Below, in pieces: positions 28,377 through 39,030 of a DNA stretch of 64,000 bases. Source of the DNA: Ralstonia sp. 25mfcol4.1 (GTDB lineage: Bacteria > Pseudomonadota > Gammaproteobacteria > Burkholderiales > Burkholderiaceae); assembly GCF_900104095.1 (NCBI RefSeq), contig NZ_FNJO01000001.1, forward strand, positions 62,001 through 126,000, given 5' to 3'. The notes beneath the pieces are model-generated. The model saw only the letters and a list, made by a program, of their open reading frames with translations. It ran no database searches and was not told the DNA's origin. Each line of letters starts with the position of its first letter. Within the stretch, counting starts at the first letter, position 1. A program made the translations under genes and the position numbers.

Positions 28377-29630
28377 TTACAGGTCCAGCAGCAGGCGGGC
28401 CGGATCTTCCAGGGCTTCCTTCATGGCCACCAGACCCAGGACGGCTTCGCGGCCGTCGATGATACGGTGGTCATAGGACATGGCCAGGTAGTTCATCGGA
28501 CGGATCACGATCTGACCGTCTTCCACCACGGCGCGGTCCTTGGTGGCGTGAACGCCCAGGATGGCCGATTGCGGCGGGTTGATGATCGGGGTCGACAGCA
28601 TCGAACCGAACGTACCGCCGTTCGAGATCGAGAACGTACCGCCGGTCAGGTCGTCCAGCGACAGCTTGCCGTCACGGGCCTTGGCGCCGAATTCGGCAAT
28701 CTTCTTCTCGATGTCGGCCAGGCTCATCTGGTCGGCGTTGCGCAGGATCGGCACCACCAGGCCACGCGGCGAGCCGACGGCGATACCGATGTCGAAGTAG
28801 CCATGGTAGACGATGTCATTGCCATCAACCGAAGCGTTGATGATCGGGTACTTCTTCAGCGCATGGACGGCGGCCTTCACGAAGAACGACATGAAGCCCA
28901 GCTTCACGCCGTGTTCCTTCTCGAAGCGATCCTTGTACTTGTTACGCAGATCCATGACCGGCTTCATGTTCACTTCGTTGAACGTGGTCAGGATGGCGTT
29001 GGTCGATTGCGACTGCACCAGGCGCTCGGCGATACGGGCGCGCAGGCGGCTCATCGGTACGCGCTCTTCCGGGCGGTCGCCCAGCGCGGCGAAGTCGACC
29101 TGGGCCGACACTTGCGGCAGCGCCGGCTTGGCAGCGGCCGGAGCCGGTGCAGCCTTGGCGGCCGGGGCCGAACCAGCAGCCAGCACGTCGCCCTTGGTGA
29201 TACGGCCGTCCTTGCCGGTGCCGGCCACTTGCGAGGCCGACAGGCCGCCTTCGGCCATCAGCTTGGCAGCCGACGGCATGGCGATGGCGCCAGCCGCGGC
29301 GGGAGCGGCAGCCGGGGCAGCGGCCGGGGCCGGTGCGGCGGCAGCAGGAGCCGGGGCGGCAGCGGCCGGAGCGGCGGCGCCAGCAGTGGCTGCCGTGTCG
29401 ATCTTGGCGATGATTTCGTCAGCAACGACAGTGTCGCCGTCGTTCTTGACAATCTGCGACAGCACGCCAGCCGACGGGGCCGGCACTTCCAGCACAACCT
29501 TGTCCGTTTCGATTTCGATCAGGATTTCGTCCTGAGCAACGGCTTCGCCCGGCTTCTTCTTCCAGTTCAGCATGGTCGCTTCGGCGACCGATTCAGACAG
29601 TTGCGGAACCTTGACGTCAACAATAGCCAT
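28377..29630 (-). CDS. sucB: Dihydrolipoyl succinyltransferase (E2) of 2-oxoglutarate dehydrogenase
   Basis: Core acyltransferase of the 2-oxoglutarate dehydrogenase complex; 417 residues. One lipoyl domain (residues 1–75) has Lys44 in the ETDKVVLEV motif, an Ala/Pro-rich hinge follows, then the peripheral-subunit-binding domain (about 115–150, [20 protein letters not shown]), a second flexible linker and the catalytic domain with [16 protein letters not shown] carrying the active-site histidine and aspartate. It lies between E1 and E3. Confidence 0.97.
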   Translation of the reverse strand: MAIVDVKVPQLSESVAEATMLNWKKKPGEAVAQDEILIEIETDKVVLEVPAPSAGVLSQIVKNDGDTVVADEIIAKIDTAATAGAAAPAAAAPAPAAAAPAPAAAPAAAPAAAGAIAMPSAAKLMAEGGLSASQVAGTGKDGRITKGDVLAAGSAPAAKAAPAPAAAKPALPQVSAQVDFAALGDRPEERVPMSRLRARIAERLVQSQSTNAILTTFNEVNMKPVMDLRNKYKDRFEKEHGVKLGFMSFFVKAAVHALKKYPIINASVDGNDIVYHGYFDIGIAVGSPRGLVVPILRNADQMSLADIEKKIAEFGAKARDGKLSLDDLTGGTFSISNGGTFGSMLSTPIINPPQSAILGVHATKDRAVVEDGQIVIRPMNYLAMSYDHRIIDGREAVLGLVAMKEALEDPARLLLDL

Positions 29631-29682
29631 GGTTTGTTAAATCCTCGATGTATGCGTGTGTGTTTCGTTTCAGGCAGGCAGT

Positions 29683-29715
29683 CCCGCGGCGCGCATCCCT
29701 GTGCGCCGCCGCGGG
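29683..29715 (-). repeat. Intercistronic hairpin between odhA and odhB
   Basis: A long GC-rich imperfect stem (13 and 14 bases, 29683–29695 with 29702–29715) lies between E1 and E2, again without a T-run. It parallels the hairpin between E2 and E3. Confidence 0.5.
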
Positions 29716-29726
29716 GTACCAACGAA

Positions 29727-32579
29727 TTACTTGGTCAGAACAAAGCCCTTGAGCTTGGAGAACGCGGCTTCCAGCAACGCCTTCTGTTGCTCGTTGTGCT
29801 TTGCGTAGTAGCCCACCGCCGGCGAAGCCGAGGCGGGGCGACCGGCATAACCGAGCTTCTGGCCTTCCGTCATGTTTTCCATGATGTAGTGCTGGACGAA
29901 GAACCAGGCGCCCTGGTTCTGCGGTTCGTCCTGGCACCACACGATTTCGGTCGCGCCGGGGTATTTCTTGAGTTCCGCGGCCACGGCCTTGTGCGGGAAC
30001 GGATACAGCTGCTCCAGGCGGATGATCGCGGTGTCGGTCGCCTCGCGTTCCTTGCGGGTGTTGACCAGGTCGTAGTAGACCTTGCCCGAGCACATGATCA
30101 CGCGCTTGACCTTGCTGGCGTTCAGTTCCTCGTGATCGGGGATCACGGTCTCGAAATGGCCCTTGGCCAGATCGGACAGCGGCGACACGGCGTCCTTGCT
30201 GCGCAGCAGCGACTTCGGCGTCATGATCACCAGCGGCTTGCGGAACAGACGGATCATCTGGCGACGCAGCAGGTGGAAGATCTGGGCCGGCGTGGTCGGC
30301 TGGACCACCTGCATGTTGTGGTCTGCGCAGAGCTGCAGGAAACGCTCGATACGGGCCGAGCTGTGTTCCGGACCCTGGCCTTCGTAGCCGTGCGGCAGCA
30401 TCATCGTCAGGCCCGAGGCGCGGCCCCACTTCACTTCACCCGACGAAATGAACTGGTCGATCACCACCTGGGCGCCGTTGACGAAGTCGCCGAACTGGGC
30501 TTCCCAGATCACCAGCGCGTTCGGTTCGGCGGTCGAGTAGCCGTATTCGAAGCCGAGCACGGCCTCTTCCGACAGCACCGAGTCGATCACCGTGAACGGT
30601 GCCTGGTTGTCAGACACGTTCTGCAGCGGCACGTACGAGCCGGCATCCCAGCGTTCGCGACCCTGGTCGTGCAGCACGGCGTGACGGTGCGTGAAGGTAC
30701 CGCGGCCGGCATCCTGGCCGGTGATACGCACCGGGTAGCCCGAAGCGACCAGCGAGGCGAAGGCCAGGTGTTCACCCATGCCCCAGTCCAGCATCTGCTC
30801 GCCCTTGCCCATGTTGGAACGGTCCTTGATGACCTTGTCCACCAGCGGGTGCAGCTTGAGCTGTTCCGGAATCGTGGTGATGCGCTCGGCCAGACGCTTC
30901 AGTTCCGTCATCGGAACGGCGGTGTCGGCGGCATCGGTCCACTTGCGGTTCAGGAACGGCATCCAGTCCACGGCGAACTTGTTCTTGAAGTTCGACAGGA
31001 CCGGGTCGACCGTGTGCTTGCCAGCATCCATGGCAGCACGATAGCCCTTGACCAGCTCGTCGCCGAAGTCGGCAGCGGTCAGATTCTGGGCCACCAGCTT
31101 GTCGGCGTACAGCTTGCGCGTACCCGGGTGCTGGCCGATCTTCTTGTACATCAGCGGCTGCGTCATGGCAGGGGTGTCCTGCTCGTTGTGACCCAGCTTG
31201 CGGAAGCAGATGATGTCGACCACGACATCCTTGTTGAATTCCATGCGGAAATCAACGGCCAGCTGCATGGCGTACACGACGGCTTCGGGATCGTCGCCGT
31301 TCACGTGCAGCACCGGGGCCTCGATCATCTTGACCACGTCCGTGCAATACAGCGTCGAACGCGCATCGCGGGGGTCCGAGGTCGTGAAGCCGATCTGGTT
31401 GTTGATGACGATGTGCATCGTGCCGCCCGTGCCGTAGCCGCGGGTCTGCGCGAGGTTCAGCGTTTCCATCACCACGCCCTGGCCGGCAAAGGCGGCGTCG
31501 CCGTGCACCTGCACCGGCAGCACTTCCTTGTGACCAGCGTCGCCACGGCGTTCCTGGCGGGCCTTCGACGAGCCTTCCACCACCGGGTTGACGATTTCCA
31601 GGTGCGACGGGTTGAACGCGAGCGACAGGTGAACCGGGCCGCCTTCGGTCGAGACATCGCTCGAGAAGCCCTTGTGGTACTTCACGTCACCGGCCGGCAG
31701 GTCGTCGACGTGCTTGCCTTCGAATTCGGCGAACAGGTCGGCCGGCATCTTGCCGAGCGTGTTGACCAGCACATTCAGACGGCCGCGGTGGGCCATGCCG
31801 ATCACGATTTCCTGCACGCCCTTGGTACCGGCGTGCTGGATCAGTTCGTCCATTGCGGCGATGAAGCTCTCGCCACCTTCCAGCGAGAAACGCTTCTGGC
31901 CGACGTACTTGGTGTGGAGGAATCGCTCCAGGCCTTCGGCTGCGGTCAGGCGGTCGAGGATGTGCTTCTTCTTCTCCAGCGTGAACACGGGCTTGGAACG
32001 CGTGGTTTCCAGGCGCTCCTGCCACCAGCGTTTCTGCGCCTGGTCGCTCACGTACATGAACTCGGCGCCGATGGTGCCGCAGTAGGTCTCACGGAGGTTG
32101 TTGAGCAGCTCGCGCAGGCTCATCGACTCCTTGCCGAAATACGTGTTGCTGGCATTGAAGACGATGTCGAGGTCGGCCTCGGAAAAACCGTAGAACGCCG
32201 GATCCAGGTCAGGCAGGGGCGGACGCTCCTGGCGCTTGAGCGGATCGAGGTCGGCCCAGTGCGAACCGATGTTGCGGTAGGCGGCGATCAGCTGCGTGGC
32301 AGCGACGCGCTTGCGACCCATGTCGGAGTCGGCCGAGGCAACGATGGTCTTGATGGGGCCCGCCTTGGCGCGCTCGGCGAACGAGGCGACGATCGGTGCG
32401 TGGGGGATATCGCGGGCGTTGGAACCATCCACAGCCGGGACATTCTGCATCGCGTCGAAGTACGCGCGCCAGTTGTCGGGAACCGAGCTGGGATTCTGGA
32501 GATAGGCCTCGTACAGCTCTTCCACATAGGGGGCGTTGCCGCCGAAGAGGTACGAATTGCTTTGATACTGCTGCATCAT
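29727..32579 (-). CDS. sucA: 2-oxoglutarate dehydrogenase E1 component
   Basis: Thiamine-diphosphate enzyme that decarboxylates 2-oxoglutarate in the TCA cycle and passes the succinyl group to E2; 950 residues, normal length. It has the N-terminal E2-binding segment (SNSYLFGGNAPYVEELYEAYLQ), GMAHRGRLNVLVNTLGK, the thiamine-binding GDAAFAGQGVVMETLNL region, and the C-terminal domain with LPHGYEGQGPEHSSARIERFLQ. First gene of the odhA-odhB-odhL unit. Confidence 0.98.
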   Translation of the reverse strand: MMQQYQSNSYLFGGNAPYVEELYEAYLQNPSSVPDNWRAYFDAMQNVPAVDGSNARDIPHAPIVASFAERAKAGPIKTIVASADSDMGRKRVAATQLIAAYRNIGSHWADLDPLKRQERPPLPDLDPAFYGFSEADLDIVFNASNTYFGKESMSLRELLNNLRETYCGTIGAEFMYVSDQAQKRWWQERLETTRSKPVFTLEKKKHILDRLTAAEGLERFLHTKYVGQKRFSLEGGESFIAAMDELIQHAGTKGVQEIVIGMAHRGRLNVLVNTLGKMPADLFAEFEGKHVDDLPAGDVKYHKGFSSDVSTEGGPVHLSLAFNPSHLEIVNPVVEGSSKARQERRGDAGHKEVLPVQVHGDAAFAGQGVVMETLNLAQTRGYGTGGTMHIVINNQIGFTTSDPRDARSTLYCTDVVKMIEAPVLHVNGDDPEAVVYAMQLAVDFRMEFNKDVVVDIICFRKLGHNEQDTPAMTQPLMYKKIGQHPGTRKLYADKLVAQNLTAADFGDELVKGYRAAMDAGKHTVDPVLSNFKNKFAVDWMPFLNRKWTDAADTAVPMTELKRLAERITTIPEQLKLHPLVDKVIKDRSNMGKGEQMLDWGMGEHLAFASLVASGYPVRITGQDAGRGTFTHRHAVLHDQGRERWDAGSYVPLQNVSDNQAPFTVIDSVLSEEAVLGFEYGYSTAEPNALVIWEAQFGDFVNGAQVVIDQFISSGEVKWGRASGLTMMLPHGYEGQGPEHSSARIERFLQLCADHNMQVVQPTTPAQIFHLLRRQMIRLFRKPLVIMTPKSLLRSKDAVSPLSDLAKGHFETVIPDHEELNASKVKRVIMCSGKVYYDLVNTRKEREATDTAIIRLEQLYPFPHKAVAAELKKYPGATEIVWCQDEPQNQGAWFFVQHYIMENMTEGQKLGYAGRPASASPAVGYYAKHNEQQKALLEAAFSKLKGFVLTK

Positions 32580-32865
32580 GGGGCGCTCACTATTCTCCGG
32601 GTATGCCGGAGTTAAGCGGGTTCATCAACCTTCCGCGACACGGCCTGACCGGTTAGCGGATTGCAAACAACTCTTGGGGGCCCTGCGGTTACCACCTTGA
32701 ACGAACGGCACCCGGGGGTGCCGTCTGTCTCGGTCTCGCCGCCAGACCCAAAAGGGCAAGTTGTGCGGGAAGGACCTAAGTCTTCACTCGCGGAGCATAG
32801 CATGTAATCCCCCAGACAGTGGGGACTTTTCGTGATGCAAAATCGAGACAGTTTGTCCAGGAACG
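32580..32865. other. ugpQ–sucA spacer with a structured leader
   Basis: 286 bp without a gene. It should hold the sucA promoter; TATGCT near 32798–32803 on the minus strand is a possible −10, but no clear −35 accompanies it. A perfect 9-bp hairpin ACGGCACCC / GGGTGCCGT (32705–32713, 32716–32724) with a two-base centre lies about 125 bases before the sucA start and lacks a T-run. Confidence 0.45.
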
Positions 32866-33611
32866 TTACGGCTGCGATTCGATCTGGTCGACCGCATCGG
32901 TAATCAGGCCATCGAGCCCCCAGGACAACAGATCCCGCGCGCGGGACGGGTCGTTGACCGTGTAGCACAACGCCTTGAAGCCGGCGGCGTGGGCGTCGGC
33001 GATGACCTTGGCGTCGAGTTCGCGATGATTCGAGTCGAGCGCCACGCAGTCCAGACGCCGCAACCGGTCGAGCCAGTCGGCAGGCAGCTTGTCCAGCAGC
33101 AATGCACGCGGCAGGCCCGGCGCGGCCAGCCGTGCGGCTTCGAGCGCAACCTCGGAAAACGACGATAGCAGCGGCGGCACCGCAGCATCCTTCCACAATG
33201 AAAGTGCGTCAAGCGCCACAGCGGCGCCAGTGCGATCTTCGGCACCCGGCACCGGCTTGATCTCGATATTCACCAGGTAGCCGTTGGCCTGCGTATAGCG
33301 GGCGATGGCCGACAGCGTCGGCACCGGCTCGCCGGCAAAAGCCGGGCTGTGCCAGCTGCCGGCGTCCAGCAGGGCGATCTCGCCAAGCGTCAGCGCATCG
33401 ACGCGCCCATGGCCGGACGTGGTCCGGTCCAGCGTGGCGTCGTGCATCAGCACGGGCTTGCCATCGCCGGACAGCTTCACGTCGAACTCGAACATCCGGT
33501 AGCCAAACGACGCGCCGTGGCGAAAGGCCGCCAGCGTATTCTCGGGCGCCAGCTTGCCGGCGCCACGGTGCGCGATATGGCGCGGATACGGCCAGTTCGT
33601 CCGGATATCGC

Positions 33612-33615
<4 letters not shown>
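32866..33615 (-). CDS. ugpQ: Glycerophosphodiester phosphodiesterase UgpQ
   Basis: Hydrolyses glycerophosphodiesters to glycerol-3-phosphate and an alcohol. No signal peptide is seen, so it is cytoplasmic like UgpQ and unlike periplasmic GlpQ. 249 residues with the catalytic [16 protein letters not shown], then [24 protein letters not shown] containing metal and acid/base residues. Its ATG overlaps the end of ugpC by four bases, so the two are translationally coupled and it acts on substrate brought in by the Ugp transporter. Confidence 0.95.
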
Positions 33616-34730
<1,115 letters not shown>

Positions 34731-34738
34731 GTCTGACC

Positions 34739-35587
34739 TTATTTTTCCGTTTCCACCAGGCCCTTGACGAACCAGCGTTGCATCAGCACGACCACCACGG
34801 CCGGCGGAATCATCGCCAGCATCACCGTGGCCATCACCAGGTTCCAGTCGGTGGCCGCATCGCCCGAGCGAGAGATCATCTGCGTCACGCCCACCACCAC
34901 GGGCGTCATCGATTTCTGCGTGGTGATCAGCAGCGGCCACAGGTACTGGTTCCACCCGTAGATGAACTGGATCACGAACAGCGCCGCGATGCTGGTGCGC
35001 GACAGCGGCAGCACCACATCCCAGAAGAAGCGCAGCGGGCCAGCGCCGTCGATGCGTGCCGCCTCGGCCAGTTCGTCCGGAATGGTCAGGAAGAACTGGC
35101 GGAACAGGAACGTGGCCGTGGCCGACGCGATGATCGGAATCGTCAGCCCGAAATAGCTGTCCAGCAGGCCCAGATCCGACACCACCTTGTAGGTCGGCAG
35201 GATCCGCACTTCCACCGGCAGCATCAGCGTGATGAAGATCATCCAGAAGAAGACCTTGCGCAGCGGAAAGCGGAAATAGACCACCGCGAAGGCCGAGATG
35301 ATCGAGATCGCGATCTTGCCCAGCGCGATGCCCAGCGCCATGATCAGGCTGTTCTTCATCATCGTGGACACCGGCGACGCCGACTCGCCCACGCCCTGGA
35401 ACAGCACCGTGCGATAGTTTTCGATCAGGTGGCTGCCCGGGATCAGCGTCATGGGGGCATCCAGCACCTGCTCGGCCGTCAGCGTCGACGCCACGAAGGT
35501 CAGGTACACGGGGAATGCCACCACGACGATGCCCAGGATCAGCACCACGTGGGTAATAAAGTCCAGTACAGGACGACGCTCTACCAT
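34739..35587 (-). CDS. ugpE: sn-glycerol-3-phosphate ABC transporter permease UgpE
   Basis: Inner-membrane permease of the CUT1 family; 282 residues and six predicted helices. The EAA-type motif that docks on UgpC is visible as [25 protein letters not shown]. Starts 14 bases after ugpA and precedes ugpC. Confidence 0.95.
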   Translation of the reverse strand: MVERRPVLDFITHVVLILGIVVVAFPVYLTFVASTLTAEQVLDAPMTLIPGSHLIENYRTVLFQGVGESASPVSTMMKNSLIMALGIALGKIAISIISAFAVVYFRFPLRKVFFWMIFITLMLPVEVRILPTYKVVSDLGLLDSYFGLTIPIIASATATFLFRQFFLTIPDELAEAARIDGAGPLRFFWDVVLPLSRTSIAALFVIQFIYGWNQYLWPLLITTQKSMTPVVVGVTQMISRSGDAATDWNLVMATVMLAMIPPAVVVVLMQRWFVKGLVETEK

Positions 35588-35601
35588 TGCCTATCCTCCT
35601 G

Positions 35602-36483
35602 TCAGTACTGGACCTTGCGTTCCACGAAGCGGAACTGCACCACGGTCAGCGCGATCACGATCACCATCAGCACCACCGACTGCGCGGCCGAACCGCCGAT
35701 ATCCATACCTCGGAAGCCATCGTGGAACACCTTGTACACGAGCGTGTTCGTGGAGTTGAACGGGCCGCCGTGCGTCACCGCATCGATGATCGCGAAGGTG
35801 TCGAAGAACGCGTAGACCACATTGATCACCAGCAGGAAGAACGTGGTCGGCGACAGCAGCGGGAACACGATCGACCAGAACCGCTTCCACGGCCCGGCGC
35901 CATCGATGGCCGCCGCTTCGATCAGCGACTTGGGAATGCTCTGCAGCCCGGCCAGGAAGAACAGGAAGTTGTAGCTGATCTGCTTCCAGGCGGCTGCCAG
36001 CACCACCAGGGCCAGTGCCTGGTTGCTGTCGAGCAGGTAGTTCCAGTCCACGCCGATCTTGCGCAGCGCGTACGACACCACGCCCAGCGTCGGGTTGAAC
36101 ATGAACATCCAGAGCACGCCCGCCACGGCCGGCGCCACGGCGTACGGCCAGATCAGCAGCGTCTTGTAGCCGGTGGCGGCGCGCACCACACGGTCGGCAA
36201 AGTACGCCAGCAGCAGCGCCACCGACAGGCCCACCACCGTCACGCCAATGGCGAAGACGGCCGTCACCTGGAACGATTCGATGTAGTTCGGATCGTTCCA
36301 GAGCGTGACGAAGTTGTCGGCGCCGACGAAATCGAGATGGATGCCGAAGGCATCCTGCTGCAGCATCGACTGCCACAGCGCCTGCCCGGCCGGCAGGAAG
36401 AAGAAGACCAGCGTGATGACGATCTGCGGCAGCACCAGCAGATACGGCAGCCACGGCGACCGGAATACGACGCGTTTTTCCAT
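35602..36483 (-). CDS. ugpA: sn-glycerol-3-phosphate ABC transporter permease UgpA
   Basis: Partner permease of UgpE; 293 residues, six helices. The EAA motif reads [27 protein letters not shown]. It follows ugpB by about 100 bp, with a GC hairpin in the gap that would favour higher levels of the binding protein. Confidence 0.95.
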   Translation of the reverse strand: MEKRVVFRSPWLPYLLVLPQIVITLVFFFLPAGQALWQSMLQQDAFGIHLDFVGADNFVTLWNDPNYIESFQVTAVFAIGVTVVGLSVALLLAYFADRVVRAATGYKTLLIWPYAVAPAVAGVLWMFMFNPTLGVVSYALRKIGVDWNYLLDSNQALALVVLAAAWKQISYNFLFFLAGLQSIPKSLIEAAAIDGAGPWKRFWSIVFPLLSPTTFFLLVINVVYAFFDTFAIIDAVTHGGPFNSTNTLVYKVFHDGFRGMDIGGSAAQSVVLMVIVIALTVVQFRFVERKVQY

Positions 36484-36535
36484 GGGATGGAGTCCGCCCT
36501 GAGACTAAACGACTAAACGACTGACCAAACGTCAA

Positions 36536-36562
36536 GCGGGCGACGGTTGTGCCGCCGCCCGC
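36536..36562 (-). repeat. Intercistronic hairpin between ugpB and ugpA
   Basis: An 11-bp nearly perfect stem GCGGGCGACGG / CCGCCGCCCGC with a 5-base loop and no T-run follows ugpB. Such structures often stabilise the message for the periplasmic binding protein. Two tandem ACTAAACG units lie just beside it (about 36504–36519). Confidence 0.55.
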
Positions 36563-36584
36563 CAGGGTCCTGCACCGACCGGGC

Positions 36585-37895
36585 TTATTCCCGGGCGGTC
36601 TTCTGGAAGCGTTCCAGCTGCTCGTTACCGCGTGCCACAGCCGCGTCCAGCGCCGCCTTCGGCTCCTTCTTGCCGGCCCACACCGATTCCAGTTCCTCGT
36701 CGACGATCGTGCGGATCTGCACGAGGTTACCCAGGCGCACACCGCGCGACTTCTCGGTGGTCTTCACGACCATCTGCTCGACCGATACGTCGGCACCCGG
36801 GTTCTTGTCGTAATAACCCGATTTCTTGGTCAGCTCATAGGCGGCCATCGTCACCGGCAGGTAGCCGGTGGCCTGGTGCCAGTCCGATTGGATCTCGGGC
36901 TGCGACAGGAACGTGAAGAACTTGGCCACGCCCTTGTATTCTTCGGCCTTCTTGCCGCCCATCACCCACAGCGACGCGCCACCGATGATCGTGTTCTGGG
37001 GGGCGCCCTGCACGTCCGCGTAGTACGGCAACTGCGACACGCCGAACTGGAACTTGGCGTTTTTACGAATATTGGCCAGCGACGCCGACGAGCCGGTGAA
37101 CATCGCGCATTCGCCGTTATAGAACTTGGCTTGCGATTCCGACTTGCGGCCGCCGTAGCTGAAATAGCCCTTCTTGACCATTTCCTGCAGGTTCGTGATG
37201 TGCTTCACGTGCAGCGGGCTGTTGAACACCAGGCGTGCGTCGGTGCCGCCAAAGCCGTTGTTCTTGGACGCGAACAGCGTGTTGTGCCAGGCCGAAAAGC
37301 TCTCCAGGTGCACCCAGCTCTGCCAGTCGGTCGTGTAGGCGCAGCTGCTGCCGGCCGCCTTGAGCTTGGCCGAATACTGCATCACCTCGGGCCAGGTCTT
37401 GGGCGGCGCCGACAGGCCAGCCTTCTTGAAGGCGTCCTTGTTGTAATAGAAGACGGTGGTCGAGCTGTTGAACGGGAACGACAGCATCTCGCCCTTCGAC
37501 GAGGTGTAGTAACCCGCGACGGCCGGGATATATGCCTTCTGGTCGAACTTCTCGCCCGATTCCTTCATGACGACGGACACCGGCTTGATGGCGCCCTTGG
37601 CGCTCATCATGGTGGCGGTACCCACCTCGAACACCTGCAGGATGGCCGGCGCGCCGCCGGCGCGGAACGCTGCGATGCCGGCGGCCATCGTCTCGTCGTA
37701 GTTGCCCTTGTTCACGGGCACGATCTTGTAGTCGGACTGGCTGGCGTTGAACTTGTTGGCGATCTCGTTCACCTTGTCGTTCAGCGCGCCCTGCATGGCG
37801 TGCCACCACTGGATCTCTACGGCTGCGTGGGCCGTGCCGGCAAGGGCCAGGCTGGCCACTGCGGCGAATTTCACTGCGAAGCGCGGGAAGGACAT
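36585..37895 (-). CDS. ugpB: sn-glycerol-3-phosphate-binding periplasmic protein UgpB
   Basis: Solute-binding protein of the Ugp importer, which takes up glycerol-3-phosphate and glycerophosphodiesters; 436 residues. A Sec signal peptide ends after TAHA (about residue 25), then [26 protein letters not shown] and [15 protein letters not shown] are typical of UgpB. ATG 37895 with AGGAG seven bases upstream is chosen over an in-frame upstream start with no such site. First gene of ugpBAECQ. Confidence 0.96.
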   Translation of the reverse strand: MSFPRFAVKFAAVASLALAGTAHAAVEIQWWHAMQGALNDKVNEIANKFNASQSDYKIVPVNKGNYDETMAAGIAAFRAGGAPAILQVFEVGTATMMSAKGAIKPVSVVMKESGEKFDQKAYIPAVAGYYTSSKGEMLSFPFNSSTTVFYYNKDAFKKAGLSAPPKTWPEVMQYSAKLKAAGSSCAYTTDWQSWVHLESFSAWHNTLFASKNNGFGGTDARLVFNSPLHVKHITNLQEMVKKGYFSYGGRKSESQAKFYNGECAMFTGSSASLANIRKNAKFQFGVSQLPYYADVQGAPQNTIIGGASLWVMGGKKAEEYKGVAKFFTFLSQPEIQSDWHQATGYLPVTMAAYELTKKSGYYDKNPGADVSVEQMVVKTTEKSRGVRLGNLVQIRTIVDEELESVWAGKKEPKAALDAAVARGNEQLERFQKTARE

Positions 37896-38085
37896 GGTAT
37901 TTCTCCTGAGGCCGTTCGGTGCGACAGTTTTTTTGAAAAAGCGACCGACTGTATGCATTTTTTGTGACAGGCATGTTACGCCGCTCCGTTGTCATCGAAC
38001 ACCGGGCAAACCCGCTCTTGCGCAAGAGAATGTTGCAGCATATTGACGACAGACAATTGCCGCGCCGGGCGCCGTTCGCCGCGGC

Positions 38086-38091
38086 TACAAT
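38086..38091 (+). promoter_or_regulatory. −10 element next to the HAD phosphatase start
   Basis: GCTACAAT contains TACAAT ending nine bases before the ATG at 38100, so the message would begin at or within two bases of the start codon. No ribosome binding site or good −35 is visible. Confidence 0.5.
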
Positions 38092-38099
38092 GCCCCGCC

Positions 38100-38906
38100 A
38101 TGACCGCACCGACCTCCTTTTCCGCCCTGCCCGACAGCGCGCTGCGCCGTGTCCGTGGCATCCTGACCGACATCGACGGCACCCTGACCACCGACGGCCG
38201 CCTGCCCGCCGTTACTTATGTCGCGCTCGACCGGCTCAAACGTGCCGGACTGCACGTGATTCCGGTCACGGGGCGCTGCATCGCGTGGGCGGAGATCCTG
38301 ACCCGCCTATGGCCCGTTGATGCCATCATCGGCGAAAACGGGGCGTTCTATTCGCATCTTGTCGATAACAAACTCATCACGCGCTTCCTGGACGACGCCG
38401 CCACGCGCGAGGCGAACCTGTTCCGCATCCACGCACTGGGCCAGGAAATCCTGCGCGAAGTGCCGGGCTGCGCGCTGGCCTCGGATCAGGCATGGCATGC
38501 GGCCGACCTGGCGATCGACCACGCCGAGGACGTATCGCCGCTGCCGCAGGCCGCCGTCGACCGCATCGTGGCGATCATGCGCGGCGCCGGCATGACGGCC
38601 ACGGTCAGCTCGATCCACGTCAACGGCTGGTTCGGCCATCACGACAAGCTGTCGATGAGCCGGCTCTGTGTAGAGGAATTACTCGGGGAAGACATCGACG
38701 CAAAGCGCGACGAATGGCTGTTCATTGGCGACTCGGCCAATGACGTGGCGATGTTCGGGCATTTCCCGCTGTCGGTAGGTGTCGCCAACGTGCGAGACAT
38801 TCTGGACAAACTGCCAGTGAAACCCGCCTACATCACCGATGGGGCGGGGGGCGAAGGATTCGCGGAGATGGCGGAAAGGGTCTTAAGGCTGAAACAGTTG
38901 GCATGA
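38100..38906 (+). CDS. HAD-superfamily type IIB phosphatase
   Basis: Cytoplasmic HAD phosphatase of 268 residues. Motif I is LTDIDGTLTTDG with the nucleophile aspartate, motif II VIPVTGRCIAW, and motifs III–IV K...GEDIDAKRDEWLFIGDSANDVAMF; a cap domain sits between, as in sucrose-/mannosylglycerate-phosphate phosphatases (Cof-like). The true substrate is not evident. It diverges from ugpB across a 204-bp spacer, so a sugar- or glycerol-phosphate substrate is plausible but unproven. ATG 38100 gives the compact N-terminus; the frame upstream is open but lacks family features. Confidence 0.85.
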   Translation: MTAPTSFSALPDSALRRVRGILTDIDGTLTTDGRLPAVTYVALDRLKRAGLHVIPVTGRCIAWAEILTRLWPVDAIIGENGAFYSHLVDNKLITRFLDDAATREANLFRIHALGQEILREVPGCALASDQAWHAADLAIDHAEDVSPLPQAAVDRIVAIMRGAGMTATVSSIHVNGWFGHHDKLSMSRLCVEELLGEDIDAKRDEWLFIGDSANDVAMFGHFPLSVGVANVRDILDKLPVKPAYITDGAGGEGFAEMAERVLRLKQLA

Positions 38907-38923
38907 TGACCGTCAAGTAATCT

Positions 38924-39028
38924 CGATTTCCCCTCGCGTGGACGGCGAACCCGCCATCCACGCCGGTATAAGCACCGCTGCGCCGCGATGGCGCCCGGCT
39001 TCGCCAACCGACATTCGAGGGGAAATCG
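38924..39028 (+). promoter_or_regulatory. Long-range 13-bp inverted repeat sequestering the M30 peptidase ribosome binding site
   Basis: CGATTTCCCCTCG (38924–38936) and CGAGGGGAAATCG (39016–39028) are perfect complements 79 bases apart. The right arm contains the GAGGGG ribosome binding site and ends two bases before ATG 39031. A −10-like TATAAG (38967–38972) lies between the arms. RNA started upstream could fold and hide the start; RNA from the internal promoter would lack the left arm. Confidence 0.75.
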
Positions 39029-39030
39029 TC

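Noticed and set aside
28254-32615. A 1,453-codon open frame on the plus strand across the sucA-sucB-lpdA region
   Set aside because: It lies antisense to three clear enzyme genes and reflects the strong GC bias at third positions. Its protein is His/Arg/Leu-rich with no family motif.
37921-37990. Possible PHO box ahead of ugpB (CTGTCAC on the minus strand at 37970–37964, and CTGTCGC at 37927–37921)
   Set aside because: Only one good half-site; the neighbouring unit at the 11-bp period (AATGCAT) matches poorly and no −10 fits. Phosphate control of ugp is plausible from other bacteria but is not shown by this sequence.
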